Origin: Blakeslea trispora
Taxonomy: Eukaryota > Mucoromycota > Mucoromycetes > Mucorales > Choanephoraceae
Assembly (NCBI GenBank): GCA_025331445.1
Contig: JAIWNE010000002.1
Location: 62,001 to 126,000, forward strand
DNA length: 64,000 nucleotides
Direction: 5' to 3'
Made by a program: the position numbers and the translations under genes. Below are positions 47,092 through 60,103 of this stretch, piece by piece (position 1 is the stretch's first letter; every line of letters begins with the position of its first letter). The notes beneath the pieces were generated by a model. That model saw only the letters and a program-made list of their open reading frames with translations. It made no database searches and had not been told where the DNA came from.

Positions 47092-47476
47092 CCTCTCAAC
47101 GTCTTTGTCTTCTTCAGAAAACTCTTCAAGGACTTCTCTGTTCAAAGAATCTTGCTGATACTATTTCACAATGTTTATAAAATTCTTGCAGACTTCAAGA
47201 AGACTTTTTTCGTCTTTTTCTTTCAGCTTATCGTCAAGCTTTGCCTTCAACTTTTGGATTGTAGGTATAAAGGTCGCTCAAGAGAACTCGATAGGTAACG
47301 TCTATCATACATGGGTCCTTGAATGCCTTCGAAATATTTTCAAAAGTGTTTGGGTAACCGATTTGGTTGATGTTCTTAATAATTTTCGACACAGAAGAGT
47401 TATAGTTCTCCTCAATGCACTTAGAGAAAGATCCATACGCCTTTTTTTCGGGAGGTTCCAATTCTTCATTGACTAA
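47092..47476 (-). pseudogene. Small broken gene of unknown family
   Basis: Minus-strand coding-like sequence. The upstream part (about 47476-47234) reads EEP-type lysine- and asparagine-rich helical sequence including KAYGSFSKCIEENYNSSVSK and IGYPNTFENISKAFKD. It stops, then continues one frame over as KLDDKLKEKDEKSLLEVCKN, with another in-frame TAG near 47167, ending ERTSC at about 47092. The family is not recognised. The amphipathic, charged composition looks like a real former protein rather than chance. Confidence 0.35.
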
Positions 47477-47480
47477 GGCA

Positions 47481-48273
47481 ATTGCCTTCTTTGATGCGTA
47501 TTATGTAATACTTAGGAATATCTCAAGACGTTCCTGTGATTGCATGCATCTGCATCTGCCCTCTGAGAGCTTCTTCTAGGTAAATACTTCATACAAACGA
47601 CTTTATAAGGATGTAAGTTTCGTCATTAAGTTTGCGAGTATCGAGGATTTCATTAGGAAATAACATGTTATAGAAATTTATTTTTTTGAGAAGATAAAAC
47701 AAAAAAACGAGCGCTTTTAAACCATGGTACTCCCAACCCTGTACATAGATTTCCCATGCAATAGTCATGATAAGAAATAAAAAGAGTCAATTTTCGAGGT
47801 TAAACTTTTGGTATGTATTTCTACCACACCATTACAGTCTTTTTTTTTTTTTTGACCTTTCTTCTAGAGCTCATCCAATGTCGTTGTTACGCACTTGAGT
47901 TAAATTGCTGAGTACCCACTATCAAGGTGTTTCTCTCCAAAGTAGCTAGTGTTGGAATTGTTGTTTTTGAGTGACAGCTCACAGTTCGAAAATATAAGTT
48001 GCATTTTGCATTTTAATGGGGGGTGAAAGAGGAAACCCCCAAATATTTATAGTTCCCAATATGGCAACAATTGCTCCTCACTTTTAAAGTTTACTCTTTA
48101 CAAATGGGGTTTGAAATTGAAGAAAAAAATCGTTGGGTGTGTTCCTTTGACCTCATAAGGTCTGTCCGTGACTGCTGACTGCTTTCGCTGTGACAGTTTT
48201 AACCTATCAATGGATGAAATATTTTTTTAAATCAGCCATTTTTTTTCCTTTCAACCAACAACTCTCGCCCACT
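47481..48273. other. RPA135 upstream region
   Basis: About 790 bp of non-coding sequence before the polymerase I gene; no recognisable promoter element beyond T-rich tracts (for example about 47840). Confidence 0.45.
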
Positions 48274-51200
48274 ATGTCGAAGTACAATACGGTTGAAAGA
48301 GAACAACTGTTTCGCAACCCCTCCAATGAAAAGTTTGGAACGCCTGCTCTTCAAGAAGTTGTAGCACCTCATATCGACTCATTCAACAGTATTTCCGAAT
48401 TTGGTGGCGAAGGTCAACCCGGTTTGTTAGACTATGCCGTCAAAGATATTGGTAGCTTTTCTGTCTTCGACAATGCAGACAATGATATCAACATGGATCC
48501 TACCGGCATTACTCTTGGAAACAAGTTGACTTACTGGCTAGAAGATGTCAAATTGTTGCAACCTATGGTTAGCGAACGTGACACTACTACTTTACAACGC
48601 AGAATTTTCCCTTCTGAATGTCGTGAACGTCTTACAACTTATCGTGGTAAACTTCAAGGCAAGCTTTGCTGGAAAGTCAACAATGGTCCTGTACAAAGTG
48701 ACATTCGCGACCTTGGTCTTGTTCCTATTATGGTTCGTTCCAACCGTTGTAACCTTCACGGTATGTATCCTAAAGAATTGATTGCTCATCATGAAGAATC
48801 CGAAGAAATGGGTGGCTACTTTGTTGTGAACGGTATCGAGAAGTTGGTTCGTCTTTTGATCGTACCTCGTCGTAATCATGTTACTGCTATCATCCGTAAC
48901 TCTTTCCAAAACCGTGGTCCTACTTATACTACCTTTGGTTGTTCAATTCGATGTGCTCGTCGTGATCAAACTACTTTGACTAATACAATCCACTACTTGA
49001 AGGATGGCAATGTCATGTTCCGTTTCGCTTGGCGTAAACAAGAATATCTTTTGCCTGCCATGTTGGTCTTCAATGCCCTTGTAGATACTTCTGACAAGGA
49101 GATTTTTGAAGCTCTTTGTCAAGGTGACCGCCAAAACACTTTTTTGACAGATCGTATTGAATTATTGCTTAGATCCTTCAAGATTTACAACCTTTACACC
49201 CGCGAGCAATGTTTGAGTTATATTGGTGAAAAGTTTAGAGTTACAATGGGCCTAGATGACGATTTGACAGACAAAGAAATTGGTGAAGCACTCTTGAAGA
49301 AACTTGTCTTTGTTCATATGGATGACAACCGTGACAAATTCAATTTGTTGGCTTTCATGATCCGTAAACTCTATTCACTTGTCTCTGGCGAATGTTGTGC
49401 TGATAATCCAGATGCTCCTCAACATCAAGAAGTTCTTTTGGGTGGTCATCTCTATACCATGATCATGAAAGAAAAGATTTTTGATTGGCTTAACGGCATT
49501 AAGATGCAAGTGCGCAACGACGTCAGATTGAATCCTGCTCGTGTTGATTTCTTTAATAGTAAGTCTTTTCATCCTACTCGACTTCTCCAATTTTTTTAAT
49601 TGTTCTTTATTTGTTTGTCTTGCTTACGTAAACAGACACCTATTTCCAAAATGCCTACCGTAAGGTCAATAGCGACGTTGGTGTTAAAATGTCTTACTTT
49701 TTGGCTACCGGTAACCTTGTTAGTAAAACTGGTCTGGATCTTCAGCAATTCTCAGGTTTTACTATTGTTGCCGAAAAGCTCAACTTCTTCCGTTATTTGG
49801 CCCACTTCCGTTGTATCCATCGTGGTGCTTTCTTTGCTGAGTTGAAGACAACTTCCGTTCGTAAGTTGCTCCCTGAAGCCTGGGGTTTTCTTTGTCCTGT
49901 GCATACTCCTGACGGTTCTCCATGTGGTCTTTTAAATCATTTGGCTCACAAGTGTAAGGTCATTAACGAGCCTCTTAGCACCAAGACTCTTCCTCGTCTC
50001 TTGACTGCTCTTGGTGTCTCTCAGGGTTTCCTTCACACAATCAATCGCCCTGGTGATGTTGCTGTTATTCTCGATGGTAAGATTGTCGGTTGGTGTACTC
50101 CCGCTACTGCTGCCAAGGCTGCTGAAAGCTTAAAGGTATGGAGAGTAAACGGTGAGAAGGGCGTCCCACTTGACTTGGAGGTTGCCAATGTACCTGTTTC
50201 CTATGGTGGTGAATATCCTGGTCTTTATCTCTTTTCCAGTCCTGCTCGTATGATGCGTCCTGTCAAATACCTTGGTAACGGTAAGACTGATATGGTCGGT
50301 ACATTTGAGCAAGTTTATATGGACATTGCTTGTATGGATGATGAAGTGATTCCCGGTGTCACTACTCACCAAGAATTCACACCTACCAACATTCTTAGTA
50401 TCATTGCTAATCAAACTCCCTTCTCTGACTTCAACCAATCTCCTCGTAACATGTATCAATGTCAGATGGGTAAGCAAACTATGGGTACTCCATCAACAGC
50501 TCTCAACCACCGTACCGATAACAAGATGTATCGTATTCAAAACGGTCAAACACCTGTTGTGCGAACCGAGCTCTACAATCATTACGGTTTGGATGGCTGG
50601 CCTCAAGGTAACAATGCCGTTGTTGCTGTCATTTCTTACACTGGTTACGATATGGAAGATGCTATGATTTTGAACAAATCTGCTCACGAACGTGGCTTTG
50701 GTTACGGTACAGTCTACAAGTCAGAAACAGTTGACCTCAACTCATACCGTGCTCGTGGCGAACCTATCACATACCGTTTCGGTCTTGACCCAGTCAAGGG
50801 CAAGAAGTACCGTAACAAGATTGGTGATGATGGTCTTCCACACATTGGTGCCCATCTTGTTGCTGACGATCCTCTCTGTTCTTACGTTGATGAATCCACC
50901 GGCAAAAACATCATCAAGAAATACAAGGGTCCTGAAGATGCTTACGTTGATGAAGTCCGTGTTTTGGGCGATGATTCTGGCAATGGTGAACTTCAAAAGG
51001 TTCACATCAAACTTCGTATTACCCGTTCTCCTGTCATCGGTGATAAATTTTCTTCTCGTCACGGTCAAAAGGGTGTCTGTTCTCAAAAATACCCTGCTAT
51101 TGATATGCCCTTTACAGAATCTGGTATGCAACCTGACGTTATCATCAATCCTCATGCTTTCCCCTCTCGTATGACCATTGGTATGTTTGTCGAAAGTATG

Positions 51201-51869
51201 GCTGGTAAGGCTGGTGCTCTTCATGGTATTGCACAAGACAGTACTCCCTTCAAATTCAACGAACAAAACACAGCAGCAGACTACTTTGGTGAGCAACTGC
51301 TACAAGCCGGTTATAACTACTATGGTAACGAACCTATGTACTCTGGTGTTACTGGTGAAGAAATGAAGATGGATATTTACATCGGTGTAAGTTGAAGTAG
51401 TGCATAAGCTAATAGGATATCATTTGTAAATGATGCATTTCTATTATAGGTTGTTTACTATCAGCGTCTTAGACACATGGTTAACGATAAATTCCAAGTA
51501 CGTACAACGGGTCCTGTGCATAACCTTACTATGCAACCCGTAAAGGGTCGTAAGAGACATGGTGGTATTCGTTTTGGTGAAATGGAACGTGACTCATTGC
51601 TTGCTCACGGTACAAGTTACCTTCTTCAAGATCGTTTGATGAACTGCTCAGATTACTCTCAAGCTTATGTCTGTCGTCTATGTGGCTCATTAGCATCACC
51701 CATCTGTACAAAGATTGTCTCTACTTTGGGCAACCGCCGTACATATGAGTGTAAGACTTGTAACACAGCCAAGGGTATCGATTTGATTGCTATTCCTTAT
51801 GTGTTTAGATATCTAACAACCGAATTAATGAGTATGGGTATTAAGTTAAATTTAGGCATCAAGCCTTAA
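48274..51869 (+). CDS. RPA135: RNA polymerase I second-largest subunit (RPA135/RPA2)
   Basis: Three exons: 48274-49558, 49636-51386, 51450-51869 (1,151 aa, normal for the family); introns of 77 and 63 nt are GT-AG. The ATG at 48274 gives [20 protein letters not shown]. Diagnostic Pol I rather than Pol II features are [20 protein letters not shown] at the N-terminus and [20 protein letters not shown] in the hybrid-binding domain. The catalytic-side region [20 protein letters not shown] and wall/anchor region [20 protein letters not shown] are intact. The C-terminal zinc ribbon has CRLC (about 1087-1090) and CKTC (about 1113-1116). With RPA190 it forms the nucleolar enzyme that makes the 35S pre-rRNA. 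The coding sequence is complete and looks functional. Confidence 0.97.
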
Positions 51870-52415
51870 TTTTTCACTCTTTTTTCTTTTTCTCTTATAA
51901 CAGCCCATATAATTCCTTTTTTCGCACACTTTCTTCTTTCTGTAGAGCTATCATTTTTCTTTTTCTTTAGATCTCATTTTGCACACACGCTTATTTTTTC
52001 TCTTCTATCATATTCAACTTCTTAACTATTACTAAACTTTAAAAGAAAAGCAAAGAAAACTGATCTTATTCTTATTGTACAATAAATGCATTCAAAAAAA
52101 AAGAAAGAGGGCTCTAGTTTTTGAACTTTTCAAATGATTTCAAATCTTTTGTACATTTCTTGGTCCAAAATAAATGAAAAGAAAAAGATTGATATTAGAC
52201 TCAAAATACTAAGAGTTTAGCAGACTATAGCTGATGAGATCATAAAACGTTTACAAGAACTTTTAGTTCTGTTTGTCAACAGCATTGGGCTGAAGCTTTG
52301 GTATATATTGTAAAAAATGGCACATATAAACTAAATGGACTACTGCCAACTTCATTTTATTAAACACCCAGAACATTTTTTGCCATAACCACAAAAAAAA
52401 AGGGTATTCAGTTGT
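51870..52415. other. 3' intergenic region between convergent genes
   Basis: 546 bp holding the 3' ends of RPA135 (plus) and the multicopper oxidase (minus). Poly(A)-signal-like AATAAA occurs near 52081. No gene is supported. Confidence 0.55.
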
Positions 52416-54265
52416 TTACATGTCAGTGCGCTTAGTGAAACTGGCAATCAAACCAGGTGATTCTTCGAGAGCTATCATCATTCCCATATACATGTGAGGT
52501 GTATTATGACAGTGCATGGCCCAGACACCAGGATTGTCCTAGAAAAAGGAGTTTAATGATCAAGACATAGTAAAGTTAAATAAGAATTTGAGCTTACGGC
52601 TATAATTCTAATTTTGCTCCAACCACAACCTATAATATTGCTACCAGTCCTTATAATTTCTGACTCATCTTGGGTCGGATAAACTAAGGTAAGGTCCTTA
52701 TAAACTGGAAATGGCACGTTACGGGTGTTGCCGTCTCTTTCTTCGTTATATTCTCCTGAGCCATAAGCTATTTCCCAATGTGAATGACCGTGTGTATGCC
52801 ATGGATGGCTACGGCAGGGCTCACCCTTTACATGTGTTGTTTGCAAAACAAAGTCAACTACTTCCATATGCTCAAGATGATAAGTTCCTAACAACGCATT
52901 AAACCCATCTGGATGCCTATCTTTGTTTTGTGGCAATGGTCTTGTCTTCTTCAGAATATCGTAAAGAATAACTCGATCTTCTTGTTCCATGAAAGAGACG
53001 CCGTTGATGTACCATCTGGTTTTACCGTCCTTTAGTTTCCCTTGCGTTGACCTTAGAATAATTGTTCTGTCGCTCTTCTTGCTTCGTAAGGCTAAAGGTT
53101 GAACACCGTAATAAGGCTCTAGATTGTTCCAATACCAATGGATTGTATCGCCTACATGAAATGTAGGATTGTTACGAGCTCTTGACAGTGCTCTAGTGCC
53201 TATTCTTTGTTTAGTTTTGAAGTCAAGCCTCCAAGGACTAAAACCGTTTGCTTCTTCCAGGTAACGTACAATAGCATATCCATTTGTGGCAGAAGGAATA
53301 TTGGCTGCCCATCTTCGAACCAGGCTTATACCATAGTCTGCTAGTGGCTCTGATGTTTTGATCAGAATAGAGAAGCGCTGTCCAGGTGACACTTCTAAAA
53401 AATCAACATCGTAGGGCTGAACAAAATCTCCATCAACCTCTATTACAGTCATTGTATGGTTAGCAATTGCAAAACCTAGTGTACGAAAGACTGTTGCACC
53501 TATGACTCGAAAGCGATATATCTTTTGAGGCTCAACTGGCATTATAGCATACCCTTTGCATCCTTCAACTAAATCAATTGCAGGATTATGAATGCCTTGT
53601 CCGTTAATTAGAATGGAGTGAGCCTCGACAATTTCTGTAAAGTTACTGCCTATATAATATGCTTCGGCCTTTCCACGATCTTGATGCCACCATTCGCTTA
53701 ACAATACAGTGCGTTCATCATAATACCGAAAAGGACCGTCCCTCAAGAGTGGATAGGGAGAATGAATGGGATCAGAAGCTATAGAATCAAAGACAACAAA
53801 GGCACCAAACACGCTCATTTCTTGCAAGCCTACATGAGCATGGTAGAAAAAAGTTCCTGTTTGGTCAGCAACTTCAAAACTATAAAGGAAAGAGTGTCCT
53901 GGAGGAATAGCATGCTGGGTCATGTATGGAACTCCATCAGATTGAGTAGAATTGACTTGTCGAATACCATGAAAATGTACGCTGACGGCCATGCCTGCTC
54001 CGCCTGGTGCTAAAGTGTTTTTAATAATTTTGTTACGGACTAAGATTTGGACGCGGTCACCCTTGTAAATATAGATAGGTGGTCCAGGCAACTGATCATT
54101 TACCATCAAAACAGAAGAATCATAAGCTGAACAATCAGGATTATGTCTAACACTTGTGATATTAAGTTCATAGAATTTCGAGTTTGGTACTGCTTGACAG
54201 AAACAAATTAAGACACCAAAGTATATCGATAGTTGCACAAAGCTAAAGATATATCCTTTGTACAT
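52416..54265 (-). CDS. Secreted multicopper oxidase (laccase/ascorbate-oxidase-like)
   Basis: Two exons on the minus strand: 54265-52598 and 52538-52416 (596 aa) with a 59-nt GT-AG intron. The ATG at 54265 precedes a hydrophobic signal segment ending near CQAVPNS. All four copper-binding blocks are present: HFHGI (97-101), YHAHVG (141-146), HPWHTHGH (487-494) and HCHNTPHMYMGM (565-576). The last block lies across the intron and supplies the type-1 Cys, its His and an axial Met. Three cupredoxin domains are implied. Such enzymes oxidise phenols, ascorbate or Fe2+ with reduction of O2 to water, at the cell surface or outside. The Met axial ligand suggests lower potential than a high-potential laccase. 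Acidic ferroxidase residues were not assessed, so the substrate is open. Confidence 0.92.
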
Positions 54266-54669
54266 CTTCAAAAATAAATGAAAAGAATAAAAATTGAGAT
54301 GTATGTAAAGCCAGAGACATCATTACTTCTCCTTTTTATATAGACTTCTTTATCAGTTGTTGATCTATACAGGTTAGCTCAGCATATCTAATAAAAAGAA
54401 GAATACACTGATTCCACTTGACCTCGTTTCATTTAGGTGCTTTGAGCTGCAATGGGCTTGCTTTAAACATGTCAAAATCAGTTTTACATGTTCATGGGTA
54501 AATCGATTTCCCGCAAAATCGGATTTTTAAAGCCTCGATTTAATTGAATCAAATTAAACTTATCCGGCAGGTTTGGGAAAGTTTGCTGTCTTTTTTTTTT
54601 GTCTTTTTAAATTAACATTTCTCTCTATTCTATTCTATTCTTTTCTGCTGTTTATTTGTGTACAACGTA
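54266..54669. promoter_or_regulatory. Shared divergent promoter region
   Basis: 404 bp separating the start codons of the minus-strand multicopper oxidase and the plus-strand bZIP gene. It includes GCAAAATCGG-type and AATCAAATTAAA segments and a CT-rich tract just before the bZIP start (54618-54650). A bidirectional promoter is inferred from geometry only. Confidence 0.5.
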
Positions 54670-56805
54670 ATGGAAGGCAATGTCATTGGAACTTCTTCTT
54701 ATTCAGAAGCTATGGACTTATCAGACTTTGACGAAAGCGGTTACGATCACACTTCGGTGATCTCTCATGATGACCACTTGTTACACTCATCACACCAGCA
54801 TGCCAATAACTCACAAGATCCTCCTATGAAAATAAGAAAGAAGCCCGGGAGAAAACCAAATCCAGCGTCTCCTGCTTTAAGAAAGGCCCAGAATAGAGCT
54901 GCACAAAGAGCATTTCGAGAGCGTAAAGAGCGACATATGAAAGAGCTTGAATCAAGCATTAAAGGAATTAAAGAACAGCGAGACAAGTTGTTGCAAGAAA
55001 ACGAAAAAATTACAAGCGAAAACGAGATAGTAAAAGCCGAGAACTGGTATTTAAAAGGTATTGTGCTGTCATTACAACTTGTTTGTTTACAGCACAATTT
55101 GGTGATACCTCAACATGGGCCTCATGTCAACGACCAGACACTTGCAGTATTAGCACAGTCAATTCCCGAATCTATCTCTTCTTATTTGAATGTAAATGCC
55201 AAAGGAAAGCTACAGGTCTCATCAAGACTATTGAACGAAACACCCGAAATATCCAGTCTGAATGCATTTCAACAACATCAACATCAACAGGAACAACATA
55301 CACAAAATAGACAGTCTTCACAATCGCCTAATCAATTTCATAGCCCACTTTCCCAATCATTGCCAACAGGCTCCCTCATTATTACACAAGACGGTGTTCA
55401 TCCTGTGCAGGATAAACGTGGTAGTGCTACCTCAAACCATAGCCACAGTCAGTATAATAACAATAATAATAACTTGCAGCAACCAAGTAGCTGGTATCAC
55501 CAAACAAATAAATCAAGTCAGCAACCTACTTTTGACTTTGTAAGCGAACGCCTCAGTAGACACGAATCACCTAGCGTTTCATCTCAAGATGAAAGTTTGA
55601 GTAACATACCACCACTTTCACCTATGTCTGCTTCAGATAGAGAAAGGGCAGGCATCAATAGGTCATCATCACCACTAAACATGTTTAGTAGTGATCTTGG
55701 CAGAGAATTGCCTAGTCAATTGCCTCGTCCAGTCACTTTGAATGAACCTGTAGCATCTAATTTGGCAGCCATTCAGGCTCTTCGTCTGCGCTTGCGTCTT
55801 CAATCGGCATGTGTTAGCATGCAATCAGTCCCTTTTGCTATCCAGCCTACACTATTACAGGTAATGACAATAACCTCATCCAGTTATATGGAAGAATAGG
55901 ATACATATTTGTTTGTTTGCGTATGTGTTTGAATTTTTATTAAATTAATTTATGTTTTGCTGCTTATTTTTAGCTTGCCGTTCCACATGATCCTCGAATT
56001 GATTTAATCCCAACACCACATATGCGCGACAGAATGATCTTGTACAGAGACCAGTTTGATCTGGATGATTGCTTCCGTTGCTTGCTAGGCGGCTCGGTAT
56101 TCCATGGCGGTGACCCAGGTGTTGCTGGTAATTGGCAACTTCCTGCTGAATTCTTTGAAAAGTTCTGGTTTTTAACTATCGATTATAATTTAAGAAGATG
56201 TACAAATGAATGGAGAAAAAAGCAAGGACTGAAAGAACTCAAAACAAACTTAACTTCTTTAAGCGAGAACGAAAAGCCATCACAATTGCCCAATAATATG
56301 CCTTTTACACCAACACCTTCAAACAAGAACACTAATTCTACAGCACCAATTCCTTCTGACCCAGTCTATGCAAGCCACCCTCCTCCTCCTCCTGTCAACC
56401 CATCTATGAATGTCAGATCTGAACTCAATTATGATCAACTGCAAGGCTATCTAGGTGTTCAATTAGGCAATAAAGTACCAACACAACAATCTCAACGACA
56501 AGCATCAACGAGTTATCAACAGCAGCAGCAGCAGCAGCAGCATTCTCCACAGGAACAGTCCCGTCATCAGCAGTCTATGCCTCAAAACCTGACTCCAATC
56601 CAACTAACAAATGGATATGGTATGCTGAATACACAACCTAATAACTATCCCGACATGAGAAAACAAGTGCTAACCCAAGGCCATATTCCAATGGGTCATC
56701 CACAGCAATATCACCACTTGCACCAGCCATCACTACAACCACAACCACAACAACCACAACAACCACAACAACCACAACCACAACAACCACAACAACAGCA
56801 GCAAA

Positions 56806-56836
<31 letters not shown>

Positions 56837-57015
56837 ACAGCAACAATCGCCTCATTCGCAGCCACAAGCTTGGGCAAACATGATGATGGGATCAAGAAAT
56901 TATGGTAAATTGAATGCATAGCAGTACAACACTTTTTTTTACACTATTATTAATTCCTTACTTCTTAGATATGATGATGAATAGTATGTACAGCAACAAC
57001 CAACCACCTAATTAA
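54670..57015 (+). CDS. Yap/Pap1-like bZIP factor with DUF3425-type region
   Basis: Three exons: 54670-55860, 55974-56904, 56969-57015 (722 aa). Introns of 113 and 64 nt are GT-AG. Reading through the last intron would give an alternative stop at 56921. The basic region NRAAQRAFRERKERH (about 75-89) carries the fungal Yap-type pattern NxxAQxAFR, followed by a leucine zipper to about 115. From about 398 a conserved block begins LAVPHDPRIDLIPTP and includes LPAEFFEKFWFLTIDYNLRR. It resembles DUF3425, often found with fungal bZIPs. Between and after are Gln/Ser/Pro-rich tracts (polyQ about 650-690). Yap factors control oxidative-stress and metal genes, but the Cys-rich redox domains of Yap1 were not seen. 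It is divergent from the multicopper oxidase. Confidence 0.9.
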
Positions 57016-57284
57016 TACAACTTTATTTAATCCATATATACAAACATACCCTTTCTTTTCATTTGGTTTTATTCTTTCAAACAATCTTTTTGAAGCATTA
57101 TCCTCCTCTTTTATTATTATGTATATTTTTTTTTATAAAGAAATAGAATAATGTGTTTTTTTCTAACCTTTCTAACAATTGAAAGTGAAGAGAGGATTTT
57201 TTTTTATAATACAGAATGAGAGAATGAAATATGTATGTGTATAATAACAGAAAAATTAATAAATAAGTCAATGGTTTTACATGA

Positions 57285-59737
57285 CTATTCCCATTCGAAG
57301 AAAACGGGTTCGTCTTGAAGTTTTGAAATAAGCTCATGTTCTTGCTCAACTTCATGCTTTCTCATTTCTGGAATAAGACGATCTTCTAGCGCGAGTTCAT
57401 AGACTTGATTGTATTCATGCACAGGACCTCCAAAATGGCCACGGTCCCAGGCGAGGCTAAGTGCACTTCGGATCATACGCAGAATAAATTCTTCTTGAAG
57501 CGCTTTGTTGCTAAACTTTTGATAGTCTTTAGCTGCGTCATCTATAGCTGATCTTAAGGAAACTATATTGTTGAAGTCAAACTTATAGCTGTTGTAATAT
57601 TCGTAGCTTGTCACAACTGCACCCTTTTCAGTTAATATTTTAGGATCCAACAGTGCGATATTGATATTTCTTGAGCCTGCCGTGTTCAGAGGACGATCAA
57701 TCAACGCTTCATGAAGTCGACCACCACCAGCAGTAATCACACCAGCACCAAACACCAGACCTTCAGCTGTATCAAGACCAGTGTAATCACTGTTAGGATT
57801 AGGGGAGAACATAAAATCAGCAGCAGCACGGCAAAATATACCTAATTGACGCTGTTGCTTGGGCACATGGATAAGCGATACATGCTTGGGATAAAGCTCG
57901 ACTATTGCCTCTAGTCGTTTGATGGGATAACCTCGACTATCACCCATGATAACGAACCTCATGTTGTTTGCAGCAAAAAACTTGGCTGCTTCTTCGACTA
58001 TCTCCAATCCACCACCGTGCTTTAAGGGATTTCTCATCAAGACAACAGGTCGCATTAAATCTCCTTCGTCAAATAAGCCACGCTTGATCAAGTAGCGCTT
58101 TGCGCGATCTTTGTACATGGAGATAAAATCGTTGGGATCTTCAGATAGTGTCCAATAGGTGGGTGTAGTAGGAACTTCAAGTGCCAATGGACGCAAAGGA
58201 TCGGCAGAGTGAATCGAATTTTGGTCTCGAATTGACTGTAAGCCATACTGAGGAAATCCCATGTTACGTGAGACCAGTTTGTCAGTAATAAAAGGATGTT
58301 CAGTACTGTAATAGTCAATAGCGCCGTTAATACCATATAAACGGGATTTCTCAGCCTTCTTCAGCAAACTACTCATCACGATTTCTTTCATGTAAAAATC
58401 ATGACGACCTTCAACGATATCTGTAGCAGTAGGACGGCTTGTGAAAGTCACAGCATCAGCAAGGTCAACAGCAAGTTTTGACATAAATAATTTACTACCG
58501 TAAACATAATTTCGAAGTTTTTCTCTTTCACTCAAATGGTCCAAGAACTTGGTGACATTACGGAAGGTATTAGAATACTGAACTTCTTCTTTGTGGTCAT
58601 GCATAGTGTACACAATGGCAGGTGGTCGAGGACCTAAATCATCAGCTTCTTTCTTGTCACGTAAGATCTTAGCTACGTAAGCATTAGAAGCACCATGGAT
58701 ATGAACAATATCAACACGAGGTACGATACGGATAGGTGCAAAAATTGACTCTTCATCAGCTGCAGTGGCTTTATGGGCTAAAAAGGCAGCTACTGCCTTT
58801 GCAAAATACTGATCTTTCCATTCTGTGGGGAGTTCGTTTTCATCATAAATTTCGCTAGGTGTGCGGCACTTGAAAGCTTGGTTGAATGGCTTTCGGTTAG
58901 CATGGCTGATCATATAGACAGGAACAGCATCAGTAGGAGCAGGAGGACGCTGAGGAGTGAGTAAAACAGATGTGTTGACATTGTTTATCATCTGCCATTC
59001 GTACACACTGGGTGCCTGTACTGGAGGATTAAAGGCATACAGTATTTTCCACACTCGAAATTCAACAGTCATCACTTGCCCTGGCTTTTTCCCTCGGATA
59101 TCCATGACCATGTCGATCTCTCTTTCGGCCAATCTTTTCATGAACGTGTAGAAAGGCATTACAATAGCAACTTCGGTGAGGTTAGAAGCTTGTTGTGCTG
59201 CTGCTAATGCTGTAACAGTCCTACCCAGTTCCGAAACAGTAGCTGGCCCGAATTCTTTTGTGACATGATACACTCTAGTGCCTTTTTCGATCTGAGTTGG
59301 TAAATTTGTGTCCAAATGAGTGTATGTCTTGAAGGGGTATTGTCTTTTCACTAGAGGAATTTTTTGTAAGTGTATTGATCAAGTAAAATGGATATCAAGA
59401 TCTTACAAAATCTAATAGAGGTTAATTCTTCGTTTAAAATGTCATAACTGGCCCCAAGAAACGCCAGCTCTGCAATAAACAACAATGTGGCAAAGATCGA
59501 CAAAAAATGCCACCAGCGCCATTTTTTGTCATGCTTAAGTAGACTAGCTGAGCTACGTATCTGAGACGTATCAGAAGATGGAAAAGATGTACCGAAAGAA
59601 GAATTGGTTCTAGAAGTCGCTGAGATTTTTGGTACATAGGTAGTTGAAGAAGGAGAAGTTGAGTTTCCGGCCACTACTGGAGTACCTGATGAGGTTGTAT
59701 CATGGTCTATAGATACAGATATCTGCGGCGGGGACAT
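57285..59737 (-). CDS. Type II membrane GT5 (starch-synthase-like) glycosyltransferase
   Basis: Two exons on the minus strand: 59737-59407 and 59350-57285 (798 aa); the 56-nt GT-AG intron restores one frame through ELTSIRF-LKRQYPF. Residues 1-70 are Ser/Thr-rich and cytosolic. A single transmembrane helix (about 77-98, FLSIFATLLFIAELAFLG) suggests a type II Golgi or plasma-membrane enzyme. The rest is a GT-B fold of the GT5 kind: VYHVTKEFGPATVSELGRTV at the nucleotide-sugar loop, AIVYTMHDHKEEVQY, ADAVTFTSRPTATDI, and a C-terminal Rossmann domain with MRNPLKHGGGLEIVEEAAKF and TGLDTAEGLVFGAGVITAGG. The usual KxGGL loop and EPCGL motifs are altered. Fungal glycogen synthase is GT3 and fungal GT5 is normally part of giant alpha-glucan synthases, so this stand-alone form is unusual. 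Acceptor unknown. Confidence 0.82.
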
Positions 59738-60103
59738 AACGAAGGAATGAAGAAAAAGGAAAGGAGAAGCAGAGAAGAGGAGAAAGAAGAAAAAGTAACA
59801 ATAATAATTAAAAAGAGGAAAAAGATATGCCGATATCTATTAAATTTTGCTTTTAATTTGCGGACTTGATTTTTGCTTTTATGGGTAGTAAAAATTTATT
59901 TTGCGGGTTTATTTTGTGGATAGTTTTGTGTAAGGCTTTTTTTTACAAAAAGAGTAATACTGAATGAGATGCTTATTTATGAGTAATATCATTGTTGTTG
60001 ATATCTTTTCCTTTCTTTCTACGTCTCTATCTCAACAATCGCATTTACAACCATCTTCTTAAATCCAAAAAAACTAATGGAAATGCAAGAAATTATAGTG
60101 AAC
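59738..60103. other. Upstream region of the glycosyltransferase gene
   Basis: Purine-rich then AT-rich; no gene. It contains the presumed GT5 promoter and the left edge of the Harbinger-type remnant. Confidence 0.45.

Noticed and set aside
48274..51869. Assignment as RPB2 (Pol II) instead of RPA135
   Set aside because: The [20 protein letters not shown] block and N-terminal [20 protein letters not shown] match Pol I subunits, not the Pol II GYNQEDS type.
57285..59737. Assignment as glycogen synthase GSY1/GSY2
   Set aside because: Fungal glycogen synthases are GT3 and soluble; this protein has a membrane anchor and GT5-like motifs.
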